NCBI GenBank assembly: GCA_026315105.1
Contig: CM048747.1
Location: forward strand, 277,527,491 to 277,591,490
Direction: 5' to 3'
DNA length: 64,000 nucleotides
Source: Locusta migratoria
Lineage: Eukaryota > Arthropoda > Insecta > Orthoptera > Acrididae
Shown here: in pieces, positions 1-10,146 of the stretch
How positions within the stretch are numbered: the stretch's first letter is position 1
Layout of the letters: the number at the start of each line of letters is the position of its first letter
Program-made: the position numbers and the translations under genes
The notes under the pieces: model-generated
What the model was told of the DNA's origin: nothing
What the model saw: only the letters and a program-made list of their open reading frames with translations
The model's database searches: none

Positions 1-1009
1 AAACCTCTCAAAGCTAAGCTATGCCCTGAGTAAGTAAAATATATTGACAAATGCTAATTCAATAAACAAAATAACTCATTTAAGACGTACGATGCACGGC
101 GGCCATGTTTGCGCGCCAAATCGCGGAACCAAGGCAGTCTTGCATCGAGCCGCCACACTTCAGTACGCGCTCTCGGAGGAGTAACATGTGAGTTCAGAAC
201 ACGCACTCGGTGGAGTAACATGCATGCGTAGGCGGTCATAATACATTGCTTAATAATCTTAGAGCAAGGGAAATGACTTTATATTTACTTTCATTTAAAA
301 CAATCTGTGTCAAGTGGATGTTATTGTGCAGTTTACAGTTGTTCTGCTTACTTTAAATAAATCAGTTGGCATCCCGATTCCCGAGGATTTCAGTTTTATT
401 CAGTAGCTAGATCATTTCCTGCCAATAGTATAATAATGTCAGCCTCAATCAAGAACTCCGACCTGCGTGCTATCATCTGCGTGGGGACGACATCTATAGA
501 AGACATCAGGTTGGTGAACTTTCAGAGTGTCTACTCTTCACACAGTGCAGTGGGGAGTTACTACAAGCCTCGCGCACACTTTCATTGCGGTACAAACGCA
601 AACTGTTGTGCGTCATCCATGGCAACATGGAGGAGGAAAGGAAATTATACAGAACGGTTTAGTTTCACCCCTGTAGATAATTTACCCGTTGTAAGCTACG
701 CCGGAAACTTCTGGGAAACCGACGAGCGTATGTGCGGAAGGCAAGACGGGGCAGTTCGTGTCGCTGCGGTACCGCGTGACTTCACGTGGCGCTAATCGCT
801 TGTTGAGTGACAGGATCAAATTTTGTTACGCTTTGTAGAACATTCTTCTTCTTCCCCGGCATATCAAGGCAAGACGGTTCTTTTGCAGTTGTTTTCTTTT
901 CATACTTTTTTTAAATTATTATTACGCATTACAATCGCTTCACTAAGCTTAATTTCTTTAGCGGTTCGCGCGACTACTTTGGAATCCGGTAAGAGGCATC
1001 CTCCTTTAC
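1..1009. other. Unassigned flank
   Basis: No recognisable domain or repeat terminus. A 119-codon open frame at 436-795 (+) has no motif I recognise. A short direct repeat around GGAGTAACATG occurs at about 176-187 and 210-222, each copy next to a purine-rich CTCGG stretch. I see nothing else supportable. Confidence 0.4.
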
Positions 1010-1050
1010 AAAATGTTCAAATGTTTGTAAAGTTATGGGATTTAATGTAG
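1010..1050 (-). repeat. SINE tail fragment
   Basis: The segment holds AATGTTCAAATGTTTGTAAA followed by a variant of the 'TATGGGACTTAA' block. This is the 3' end of the tRNA-derived SINE seen complete elsewhere in the window (for example 19878-20066). Only the tail is present and the head is missing. Confidence 0.6.
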
Positions 1051-1995
1051 TGGGACGGATTATTGTCTCCACTATTATTTTATGTCATCCGTTTCGCAGA
1101 AGATAATGTTTATATTTTATGTTTTTAAATGATTTTATGTAAATGTTTTATGGTATGTGATTCTTAAAAGAGTTTTGTATGTTTCTTGTGTTTCATGTGC
1201 TGTGACGGCGATTCAACCTACGAGAGCAACATCTTCAACGACGAGCTTAAAGAATAAACATCTGGCCACTTCAAGTCGCGGGTCGACGGCCACGAGGCTA
1301 GACGATGCTGGTCTTTGCGGTTATCGTCGCGGATATTGACATTATTAAAGAAACTTTCGTGGAAAATCAAAAAGACCATAAAATCAGTCTTTGATTAACG
1401 GTAATTAAGTCATGATCTGTATTGTGAGAGCAATAAAAGTCATTGTGTCTCGAAAGTTAACCAAGTGTCAACGATAATTATTTTGATATTTATAGAAATT
1501 TTACAACAAATATATTCATTGACAGGAGTGGAAGAATTATTTACTGTCAAACCATTTTACAGTTTGAAAGAAGACATTTATTGAAAGTTATTTTGTTTGA
1601 CAGATAAAGCAGGAAGACTTTTATCCATTTTTAGTATTTTAATCAATCGATCTTATATATCAATAGATCATCAGTAAATAGGACTTGTAATATCTGTGTC
1701 CATAGCAACCAGAACAACTACCAACTTCTGTTTGACAGTTCGATCTTTAAGGGAACTTTTAAACATTTGTTTCAAAGTGACAGTTTAAAGAAGTACAAAC
1801 CTAGAATCATATGCTTCTTCTATCTGCGCAAGGATCTGTCATTGAAATTTCACAATACAAGAAGATCATATTAACTGGAATTTTTTTTCTTGTTGACGAG
1901 CGGACGACTTTCGGATCCTAAACTCTGACACGGCACATAAAAAATTTGGTATTTAGTCCCATGCAAGAAGAGGTTGTACCGTCGTACTAACTGCA
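1051..1995. other. Unassigned AT-rich stretch
   Basis: AT-rich sequence with no open frame of interest and no terminus or repeat that I can pair. I see nothing assignable. Confidence 0.4.
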
Positions 1996-2168
1996 GTTGT
2001 CATAGGTTCCTAAACTTACAGACTACATCAACTAACTTATCCTAAGAAAAATGAAAGAAAAAAAGAAAGAGAGAAAGAAAAACCCTCACACACACACCCA
2101 TGACCGAAGGAGGACTCGACCTTCGTCGGCGAACGGCCGCGCGTACCGCAGCAAGGCGTCTTAGCACG
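1996..2168 (-). repeat. Degenerate tRNA-derived SINE with GA-rich insert
   Basis: The tail block 'TCCTAAACTTACAGACTAC' is followed by a purine-rich GAAAGAAA stretch at about 2049-2085. A worn head follows, 'GGACTCGACCTTCGTCGGCG', matching the inverted B-box region of the family. The order (tail left, head right) puts it on the minus strand. The head most resembles the copy at 42985-43173, so both probably belong to an older subfamily. Confidence 0.5.
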
Positions 2169-2651
2169 CACATTTTCTCCGCCGGGGCCCTCCGTTACAC
2201 CCTCCAAGGCAGGGTATTATCACACATTACAAACGAGTTGTTGTGATTGACCTTTAAACGTAATTACTTGCCGTTTTGCTTTCCTGGTGTGTTTAGATCC
2301 CTAATCGTCGTTCTGTCCGTTTTCTTCGCGCTTCACGAGACATGACAACGAAACCGAAAACCAAATACACGCACAACAATAGTAACGGAATGTACGCATC
2401 CTTACACAGCATTAGCCAAACAACCGAAGTGTACTGATCATCTAAAGCGATACCTAATCAGTAGCGGACAGTTAGGGCGTAACATTGATCACTCTGATTG
2501 GAGGAAGGCAGTTTCAACGCGTGAACTGTCAATTAACAAGTAAATTTTATCAGGCTGTAGTGTGTTGAACAATCGAAGTAAATCCAACAGCAAAGTATCT
2601 GAATATACTAGGAACTCAGACAAATTGAAAATCGTTGATTTCAAGTTGTTT
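2169..2651. other. Unassigned flank left of the gypsy-1 element
   Basis: No gene or repeat recognised. It ends where the LTR homology begins. I could not match a target duplication to the sequence right of the other LTR. Confidence 0.4.
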
Positions 2652-2975
2652 CTTTTGTGTCCCCACTTCGTCGCCGCTTTTGTGTCCCAGCCTCGTCGTA
2701 GGTGTCGGTGGCCGAGTGGAACGAGACCGAGACAGGAACAAAGACAGCACGCTGGTGCAGGTATGGAGGGGAGCAGCCAGAAACGATAAACACTATAGTA
2801 AATTAGAAAGAGATATATATTGCACAGAATGTAACAATACTTAACTTTTACATAGTACTGCAGAATGTTGATACATAGTTGTTAGAGGCCTGCCTAGTGC
2901 CTGTACAATAGCAAAGTCTTCACTGGTGCCTATCTGATTACGAAGGTCCTGACTGGTTGCTATCTCAGTGCGACA
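2652..2975 (-). repeat. 3' LTR of gypsy-1 (short form)
   Basis: Positions 2652-2969 match 8039-8356 without indels and with one substitution (T/C in the GGTAYGG context). The LTR probably extends to about 2975, because TGTCGCAC read on the minus strand gives a TG start directly after the polypurine tract. It lacks the roughly 140-bp segment present in the right-hand LTR. Confidence 0.85.
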
Positions 2976-5106
2976 CCCCCCCCCCCCCAAACCGCCGCGC
3001 CGTCGTGGCGTAGGGCTGAGGGCCACGGCGACGGCACTGGGAGGAGGGCCTGGGCGGGGGCGTTACTGGTGGGACGGGCGTCGTAGCTGAGGCTGGGATC
3101 GAGACGCCGTCCGCGCCCCGGCATCCGCCTTGCGATCCTCCAGGGAACCCACCGAAACCTGGGGAAGGGCGCACCCCCCCGCCCAGAGGGAGCAGGTCAT
3201 CTTCTTCTGAGGTGCGTGGCCCAGGCGGCGGCGGCACGCACGGTCCCGGAGTCCCTCTCGGTGACGCTGTCATCTGCGGCGGCGACAGCGGCGGCGTCGC
3301 GTCGATCTCCATCGGGACGATCTCGTAGTCCGGGGACGCTGGACCCGTTGACGAACGATGTGTTTGTGCTCCCTGGCGGTGAACTGGGTCTGGAATCAAG
3401 AAACCGGAGACAGGATCGCGCGGCCTGTGCAAGCGCAATTGGTTTGCGTGGCGCCGCAGATCCGACCCTGTGGAAGAACGTACAACATACATATTGCGAC
3501 CGAGCACGTGCTGAATGGTGCCTGGCAACCATGTCTTCTTCATACCAGCAAACACCCTGTACAGCACCGGCGTAGAAACCTGAAAACGCGTAGCGCCATA
3601 CGAACCGACTCGGTGCGTGGGAGGCTGCAGCAGGTGAAGGAGAGTGCGGTGATGGCGGCCGTGTAGCAGCTCGGCAGGAGACGGGCCGTCACGTGACATG
3701 CACCGATACGTAGACAGGAAAATTTGAAGAGCTTGCTGCCTGGAGTGCTGACCTTTCATCTTCTCCATGTGAGACTTGAATGTTCGAACGAAACGTTCTG
3801 CTTCACCAATGGACTGAGGGTGAAAAGGTGCGGTGGTGATATGCTGAATGCCATTCACACGACAAAACTGTTGAAATTCCGCACTAACAAACTGAGGTCC
3901 ATTGTCACTGACGATAGTTTCAGGCAAACCTTCGATGCAAAACACTGATGTTAAGGCACTGATCGTACTAGACGCCGTCGTTGAGTTCATGGCAATCACA
4001 AAAGGAAACTTGCTGAAAGTGTCTACAACAATTAACCAGCGCGTATTCCAGAAAGGTCCGGCAAAGTCAATATGTAAACGTTGCCATGGTCCCTTGGGGC
4101 GTGGCCAGTCTGAGAAACGCTGTGGAGGAGCCGCCTGATGCTCCGCACAAACTGTACACTGTGATGCCATGCTCTCTATCTGAGCGTCCATACCAACCCA
4201 GGTACAATGACGTCTGGCCAGTTGCTTTGTCCTAACAATGCCCCAATGTCCTTGATGCAGGAGGCGTAACACTTCTCGTTGCAGGGAACGAGGAACAATC
4301 ACTCTTGCTTGGTCGTTGTCGGTATGCAACAACAGAACACCCTGACTTAAAGATAATGCATGACGTTGTGCAAAATAACGTCGAACCAGAGGCCGATCAA
4401 TGTCTTTGGCTCTGGCAGGCCAACCAAAGCGAACAAAACGTGCTACCACACTCAAGTCTGCATCCGCAGCTGTTTCCTGTGCAACCCGACGAGAGTTTAA
4501 AGGAAAGTCTGCGACAGCGGTAGCATCTCTGGAGTGTATCTGACAACATGCCATTTCTGAAGAATCAAATGATACATCCTGGCCAACCGGAAGTCGGGAA
4601 AGTGTGTCCGCGTTAGCATGTGTAGTGGTAGATCGGTACAAAATCTCATACTGATAATTAGACAATATCAAGGACCATCTCTGAAGCTTTTGTGCCGTTC
4701 GTGGCGAAATTGGCTTTGTGGGTGAGAACAACGACGTGAGAGGCTTGTGGTCTGTCAACAAATAGAATTTTCTGCCATAGAGATAATAATGAAACTTTGT
4801 GACGCCGTAAATGATTGCTAAGGCCTCCTTTTCTATCTGACTGTAATTCTGTTGCGTCGGCGTCAGTAGCTTGGATGCAAAGGCAATAGGACGATCGTGA
4901 CATCCAATACGATGCGACAGAACGGCACCCAGACTGTACGACGAGGCGTCAACTGCTAACACTACAGGCTTCTGTGGGTCAAAGGGAATCAAACACGCAT
5001 CACTGAGTAGTGCAGACTTTAGTTTGTCAAAGGCAACCTGACAATCTTTGGACCATACAAAAGGAACATTCTTCCTACGTAAGTGGAGCTGCAATCTGAG
5101 AGGCAT
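2965..5106 (-). pseudogene. gypsy-1 pol, C-terminal part: RNase H, integrase, proline-rich tail
   Basis: A 713-codon frame. RNase H starts near residue 50 with D53 (DASSYSLGAVL), E92 and D119 (LLTDHKPL). Integrase follows: zinc-finger residues H284, H287, C317 and C320, then catalytic D347 (IDFAGPF), D401 (SDNGPQF) and E437 (GEAERF), giving the D-35-E spacing. From about residue 590 the tail is rich in proline and glycine, and it ends in GGGG coded by the polypurine tract, with the stop codon inside the LTR. The first dozen residues overlap the end of the RT frame, so the two parts were one polyprotein before a small indel near 5075-5106. All integrase and RNase H catalytic residues are intact. 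Confidence 0.85.
2976..2988 (-). other. Polypurine tract of gypsy-1
   Basis: A run of 13 C on the plus strand is G13 on the element strand, immediately upstream of the 3' LTR. This is where plus-strand priming is expected. The pol frame is translated through it as a glycine run and stops inside the LTR. Confidence 0.7.
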
Positions 5107-6277
5107 TGGGAATAAACCTGAAATAATAGTTAAGCTTTCCCATTACCGCTTGCAATTCCTGCACATTCTTAGGAGGAGGCAAGTCTTTGATTGCTCTAAG
5201 ATGTGACTGTAAGGGATGAATTCCTTGGGCATTAATCACATGGCCTAGGTATTCTATTTCAGTTTGAAAAAACGAACATTTTGCTTTATTGCAACGTAGA
5301 CCTGCTGCAGTCAACACTTTGAAAAGGCACTCCAGGTTTGATAAATGTTCTTCAACTGTACGTCCGGATACCACAATATCATCTAAATAGTTCGAGAAAC
5401 ACGGTACAGAAACTGTCAGCTGTTCCAAAAAACGCTGAAAAATAGCGGGGGCGGAAGAACTGCCAAAGGGTAGGCGTTGAAATTGAAAAAGGCCCATGTG
5501 AGTATTAATGACGAAAAACTTTTTTGACTCGTTATCAAGTGGAATCTGTAAGTATGCCTTTGCTAAATCAATCTTAGAAAAGAAACGAGACTGTCCTAAT
5601 TTGTCCATTAGTTCGTCAGGTCTGGGCAAGGGATAAGTGTCTACAATTGTTTGACTGTTCACTGTTGATTTGAAGTCCGCACAGAGACGACGTTTTCCTG
5701 ACGGCTTGGGTATAATTACTATAGGCGAGGCCCACTGACTCGCAGAAACAGGAGAAATCACCCCACTATCTTGCCAACATTTAAGTTCTTCGGCAACTGC
5801 ATCACGCAAGGCGATAGGCACTGGTCTAGCTTTACGAAATTTTGGTACTGCAGACTCTTTTAAAGTTACACGTGCCACGAAGTCTTTTGCACAACCTAGT
5901 TCCGGCGAAAACAAGTCACTATATTTGTCACACAATGCATTGATTTCATCCTGAGGCACTATTGACGAAATTTGAAGCACATCTCTTTGAATTGATAAAC
6001 CAAACAAATCAAAAGCATCTAGTCCAAAAATGTTCTGTGTCGATTTGGCCTGAAGAACTACAAAAGCAACTGTTTTTATTACACCTTGAAAAGAGGCGGG
6101 CAGGCTACACGTTCCTAGCACGGGAATATTTTGACCTGTATAAGCTGTTAACACTTGCTGTGACGGCGACAAGTTTGGCGAACCCAGAAGTTCATAAGTA
6201 TCTCTATTTATTAAGGTAACAGCGGAACCAGTGTCAAGCTGAAATTGCACAGTCTTATTTTCAAGGGAAAGATTCAC
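5075..6277 (-). pseudogene. gypsy-1 pol, N-terminal part: aspartic protease and reverse transcriptase
   Basis: A 400-codon frame. The protease motif DTGS is at residues 15-18. RT follows at about 145-345 with FSKIDLAKAYLQIPL (motif A) and catalytic YLDD at residues 297-300. The frame overlaps the gag stop in the arrangement ATGTGA and lies in the -1 frame relative to gag, so expression would need -1 frameshifting or reinitiation. The listed first codon is GTG, so no standard start is implied. It ends at a TAG just after the RT connection region. The RNase H coding that should follow sits in another frame, which marks a net one-base-type frameshift near 5080-5100. Confidence 0.85.
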
Positions 6278-7806
6278 ATAAAGTTTTTGCTTGTGGCGCT
6301 CGACAGGTGCTCGACATGGGCAACGTCTGCTACGGTTTGTTTGCTGTGCTTGCGCGGGCCGCGTAGTGAAGTAAGCAGCGCAGACTCGGCACGCAGCGGA
6401 TTAACAACACTGGCACTAGATGGCACTACCGCCGGATCGGCGTCCGCGCAATGCGAGGCTACTGCACTAATATTACTTTGAGTAGCTACCTGATGTCTAC
6501 TGTCACTAGCTACACAGTACTGGGCACTATTACAAGGAGCAGTTGCAGAAGGCACTATTGTCACTACAGGAATGCACTGTTCATAGTCATTTTGCTTGTT
6601 CCGAACCCTTTTCCGTTGCACTGTTTTACGCGCTCGTCGGCGCTTGCTACGTGGTGCACTATATAGTTTTGCCATAGGCGCATAACTACTTTCTTGCAAT
6701 TGAGATCCAAGGAAAGCAGTGTTCAATTCCACAGCCCCTATAACATTTACAGAATGAACTGTTCTCGCACTCTGCGAAGCACTGTTTCTAACGGTACCGT
6801 TCTTTGAGTTTTTAATTTGCATACACACAGACTGTACATGTCCTGATTTGCCACATTGATAACAGGTTGCGTTGCGACTAGGGCAATGAGCACGCTTGTG
6901 GCGAGACACACACTGGGGGCAAGATTTACCTACATTTTTCTGAAATGAGCGTTGGCGCCCGTTATTCAAATCACTGTTTCTAACACGACGGGGCGACCTT
7001 TGTGTCGCACTTTTACACTGGCTACTGTTCACTGTCTGTTCAGCACGGCCTGTAGAAAAATAAGAATCACTAGTGCTATACTGAGAACTACGGCTAGGAA
7101 AGCGTCCGTTACGGGGCACTGAATTTACACTGTGGCTTTGCATTTCTACATCTGCTAAGTCAAAAGTGTCATGTGCTTCAATAATCTGCAGTACACTGTC
7201 TAATGAAGGGTCAGACTGTTTCAGAATTGCTGCTCTAATTCTGGGGTCCTGAATGTTCTGCGTAATCGCATCTCTCAACATCACGTCACTATACGAAAGT
7301 CCACAAGAGCAAGTAAATTTACATTGGCGGGTTAAGCCCTTCAATTCCGTAATCCACTCTTGGTGTGACTGCTGCGGTAATTTTTTAAGTCTGAAAAATC
7401 GGTACCATGCAGCGGCTACAAGAACTTTTCTCTCATAACGAGCATTCATTGCATCTACAATTTGTTCAAAGTCTACATCACGAGGAGATGTGAGAGGGAA
7501 AAGTTTTTGCAATAGTACGAAGGTCTGGGGGCCCACAATCGATAAGAAAAGGTTCTTCACTCTCTGACCTGTAATTTGATGAGCCGCGACGATTTCTTGA
7601 AACTGTGCGAAGTAGTCGCTCCATTCTTCCTCACGTTCGTTGTACTGGCGAAACGTCGGAAGCGTTGCGGCGGCAGGTGTGGGCTGCTGATGCGACGGCT
7701 GTTGTTGAGTTGTCGTCAACTGCGCCACTGCCTGGAGAAGTTGTGTTATTTGTGCCGTCTGTAACTGAATAATTTCCGTTAAGTTTGGGTTCGGGGTAGT
7801 GGCCAT
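6274..7806 (-). CDS. gag: gypsy-1 gag polyprotein with CCHC zinc knuckle
   Basis: A complete 510-codon frame starting at ATG 7806 with MATTPNPNLTEIIQLQ. The N-terminal half is glutamine-rich and helical, then has 'WSDYFAQFQEI' and other capsid-type signatures of gypsy gag. A classical zinc knuckle CYQCGKSGHVQSVC (C-X2-C-X4-H-X4-C) lies around two-thirds of the way in, preceded by a less regular Cys/His cluster, CPQCVSRHKRAHC. The region after it is basic (SKRRRARKTVQRKRVRN). This is the structural protein that would form the intracellular particle and bind element RNA. There is no internal stop. It ends in the overlap with the protease frame. Confidence 0.88.
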   Translation of the reverse strand: MATTPNPNLTEIIQLQTAQITQLLQAVAQLTTTQQQPSHQQPTPAAATLPTFRQYNEREEEWSDYFAQFQEIVAAHQITGQRVKNLFLSIVGPQTFVLLQKLFPLTSPRDVDFEQIVDAMNARYERKVLVAAAWYRFFRLKKLPQQSHQEWITELKGLTRQCKFTCSCGLSYSDVMLRDAITQNIQDPRIRAAILKQSDPSLDSVLQIIEAHDTFDLADVEMQSHSVNSVPRNGRFPSRSSQYSTSDSYFSTGRAEQTVNSSQCKSATQRSPRRVRNSDLNNGRQRSFQKNVGKSCPQCVSRHKRAHCPSRNATCYQCGKSGHVQSVCMQIKNSKNGTVRNSASQSARTVHSVNVIGAVELNTAFLGSQLQESSYAPMAKLYSAPRSKRRRARKTVQRKRVRNKQNDYEQCIPVVTIVPSATAPCNSAQYCVASDSRHQVATQSNISAVASHCADADPAVVPSSASVVNPLRAESALLTSLRGPRKHSKQTVADVAHVEHLSSATSKNFM

Positions 7807-8026
7807 GCTGACCGATTACGCGCCGCGCATACAAGCAAATTAGTACAAAACACAAATGCAATATGAAAGGAGGGCTCGCTCTGCAACAAAAAAGTCCACA
7901 AAACACGTAACAAAATATCTCCCCCCAAAATTCTTATAATAAGGGTGGGTGGGCGGGAGCAATTTCTGCGTGCTCTGTCTGCTGCTGTCTGGCTGCTGCA
8001 AGCGGGCTGGTCCAAGGTTCTATCAC

Positions 8027-8038
8027 TCCTCGTCGCCA
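8027..8038 (-). other. Primer binding site of gypsy-1 (tRNA-Ser-like)
   Basis: On the element strand TGGCGACGAGGA directly follows the LTR end (GGGACACAAAAG). This complements the 3' end of a tRNA finishing TCCTCGTCGCCA, which is what I recall for insect tRNA-Ser(GCU). The adjacency fixes the LTR boundary at 8039. The tRNA identity is from memory. Confidence 0.7.
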
Positions 8039-8504
8039 CTTTTGTGTCCCCACTTCGTCGCCGCTTTTGTGTCCCAGCCTCGTCGTAGGTGTCGGTGGCC
8101 GAGTGGAACGAGACCGAGACAGGAACAAAGACAGCACGCTGGTGCAGGTACGGAGGGGAGCAGCCAGAAACGATAAACACTATAGTAAATTAGAAAGAGA
8201 TATATATTGCACAGAATGTAACAATACTTAACTTTTACATAGTACTGCAGAATGTTGATACATAGTTGTTAGAGGCCTGCCTAGTGCCTGTACAATAGCA
8301 AAGTCTTCACTGGTGCCTATCTGATTACGAAGGTCCTGACTGGTTGCTATCTCAGTCCCAAGTGACCGATGTCTTTCCGTGGTGGCCACGAGCGGGGTTG
8401 CAGCAGAGGGCGCTCGTGGCTGTCGTCGTGAGAACGCCGCGCCGTGCGTGAATGGCGGCGCGCGGCGAAAGTAGGTGGCGCGCACTTTGTACTTGTGCGA
8501 CACC
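8039..8504 (-). repeat. 5' LTR of gypsy-1 (long form)
   Basis: Positions 8039-8356 equal the left LTR at 317/318. After ...CTCAGT the two diverge. The terminal motif TGCGACA, which in the left LTR follows directly, reappears here only at 8498-8504 after about 140 bp. The extra piece has a short stem (CCACGAGC with GCTCGTGG). Either the left LTR lost this piece or this LTR gained it. The outer boundary is therefore tentative. Confidence 0.65.
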
Positions 8505-9083
8505 ACAGTTTCCATTTATCTCTAAACCACAGACCCATACTTATTCGTTGATTTCGTGGGAAAACGGCACTTGAGTTGTAAGTTTACAGTTCCCATAGGT
8601 TTCGCGTTGAATTTAAACAGTTATTGTGCACTTGACTAACAATGGGTCCGCAGTGGACTTTTCGCCTCGAAAAAGGGTCCGCCATCTAAAAGGTTTGGGA
8701 AGCCCTGTTCTGCATTATTCCTGTTATTTATTTTTCGCTCAGGTTTTACCTGTGACAGCGGTGATGTGACATTAGTATTAGCTAATCGAGTGATAGTATA
8801 CTTGCACCTTTTCATGTCACTCTCTTCATACCATCCCAAATGTTTTCTTATGAAATGTAATCTCTAAGAGGATATTTTATTTACTGTAAGGACAAGACGT
8901 ACATACAAGAAACTGTCAGTCATAGAGCAGGAACAGCATAAATTACTTCTTGGTCGCAACTGAAGACCATTAATATCATTATATGTGGTTCAGTTTTCAA
9001 AGAGTATAGATAAGCTGGCAATACAATTCTATCGGGTTGTTGATTATAATGTTGCTTGTCACAAAAGTTCCACTTTTTTTTTT
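8505..9083. other. Unassigned
   Basis: Moderately AT-rich sequence with no recognised coding region or repeat. Confidence 0.4.
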
Positions 9084-9087
9084 ATAT

Positions 9088-9444
9088 TGCCGTGAGAGAC
9101 CATGAACACCAACTGCCTGCATGGCGCCGGGCATAGTGTCACGGACTGCGTAGCAGAAGGTCGCCGGTTCAATCCCGCCCACCAACAAAAACTTATTGTT
9201 TTGTAATTTACAATTCCAGAAGGTTCTACATCTTTCTTATGTTCACTTGTAAATTCTACTTGTTTCTTATGTTAACTGTTCTTCTAATTTCTGGTAAATT
9301 CTGTCTGTGTATAAATAGCAGAGCACTCTGCCTGAGAGGCAGTCAGTGCTGCGTGTATGTTGAGTTCGTAATAAACGTGCTTTCAGTATAAGTGCTGTGT
9401 TTAGTTGCCTTCGAAGTCAAGCCTACTTCCATTGCAACGTGGCA
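9088..9444 (+). mobile_element. Solo LTR of gypsy-A family
   Basis: A 357-bp unit begins TGCCGTGAGAGACC and ends CAACGTGGCA, flanked by the 4-bp direct repeat ATAT (9084-9087 and 9445-9448). Inside are a TATA box, TATAAATA (9310-9317), and an AATAAA (9370-9375), the usual layout of an LTR promoter and polyadenylation signal. Other copies are at 44851-45202 (solo), 48482-48676 and 50753-51109 (LTR pair). With no internal region present, this is a solo LTR left by recombination between the two ends. Confidence 0.88.
9122..9180 (+). other. tRNA-like module inside the gypsy-A LTR
   Basis: Box-A-like GGCGCCGGGCATAGTG and box-B-like GGTCGCCGGTTCAATCCC are spaced as in a tRNA. The module recurs in every gypsy-A LTR here. 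In the copy at 51012-51084 the acceptor ends pair perfectly (GCCGGTG with CACCGGC) over 72 nt. The T stem and anticodon stem are imperfect, so it is tRNA-like rather than a proven tRNA gene. Confidence 0.6.
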
Positions 9445-9448
9445 ATAT

Positions 9449-9798
9449 CTTCTCGTTTTCACAATATAATTACCTTAGAATCGCAACAAAACCTCATACA
9501 ATAGTAAAACGGATACTAGGCTATTACACAAAGATCTCGTTTATCCGGTTCCCATTTATCAAGTTTTCCTATTTATCCGGATCTTTTTTTATATTTACTA
9601 TTTTTACCGCGAAAATGTGCGGTACAGAATTATTATTGGCCCAAAGGGGAAATCCTGGGTTCAATTCCCGGTCGGGCACAAATTTTCACTGCTCACCGTT
9701 GACTTATTTCAATGTCCTATACACCAAAAGATAATTATTTCTAAATTTTTGCTGAGATGTGTGGTAACATTCGTAATATACTAAAAAAATTAATTTTT
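9449..9798. repeat. Mostly unassigned, with a tRNA-derived SINE scrap
   Basis: At about 9650-9690 there is a B-box-like GGGTTCAATTCCCGG followed by GTCGGGCACAAATTTTCA. I associate this with a second orthopteroid SINE type. The head and tail are not delimited. The rest of the stretch shows nothing. Confidence 0.4.
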
Positions 9799-10146
9799 CC
9801 AACCATCAGCTGTTTATTATATTTATAACTTTACCGGTTTCGGTTATAATCCATCATCAGAAAAATAAAATTGAACAGAGTGATACGTTGCTACATTGTC
9901 TGTCACCTTATCCATGTCAAACACTAAAAGATACGCAAATTTTCACTTATCATTAGGTCTTGATGACAAATTTGTTTTATCATAAAGACCTAATGTCAAG
10001 TGACATTTTACGTATCTTTCATTGTTTGACATGGATAAGGGGACAGACAATGTACCAAAGTAATCACTACTTAATTTTACTTTTCTTATGATCGTTCATA
10101 TCCGAAACCGGTAAAGTTATAAATATAATAAACAGCTGATGGTTGG
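9799..10146. repeat. Foldback element (near-perfect 348-bp inverted repeat)
   Basis: The left arm starts CCAACCATCAGCTGTTTATT and the right arm ends with its exact complement. The first 45 bases of each arm, including ACCGGTTTCGG, are perfectly complementary. Homology continues with scattered differences to the centre near 9970, including matching GACATGGATAAG and GACATTAGGTCT blocks. The whole unit could fold into one long hairpin. It has no coding capacity. A target duplication was not clear. Confidence 0.8.

Larger units (their letters stand above)
2652..8504 (-). mobile_element. Ty3/gypsy LTR retrotransposon (gypsy-1), nearly intact
   Basis: Order in element orientation (right to left): 5' LTR, primer site at 8027-8038, gag (7806-6274), protease-RT (6277-5075), RNase H-integrase (5106-2965), polypurine tract (a 13-C run on the plus strand, 2976-2988), 3' LTR. 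The shared LTR parts (2652-2969 and 8039-8356) differ at one base in 318, so the insertion is young. The domain order PR-RT-RH-IN is that of Ty3/gypsy; a Mag-like lineage is my guess. No env-like frame is visible. One pol frameshift probably makes this copy non-autonomous. The right boundary is uncertain (8356 or 8504) because the two LTRs stop matching at 8356. Confidence 0.9.

Noticed and set aside
436..795. A host gene of 119 codons
   Set aside because: No recognisable motif, no splice or codon support, and surrounded by repeat debris.
3197..4523. Several 70-120 codon plus-strand frames
   Set aside because: Shadows of the minus-strand gypsy-1 pol coding sequence.
2652..8504. An endogenous retrovirus with env
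   Set aside because: No third open frame after integrase. The C-terminal extension is Pro-rich and lacks a signal peptide or membrane segment.
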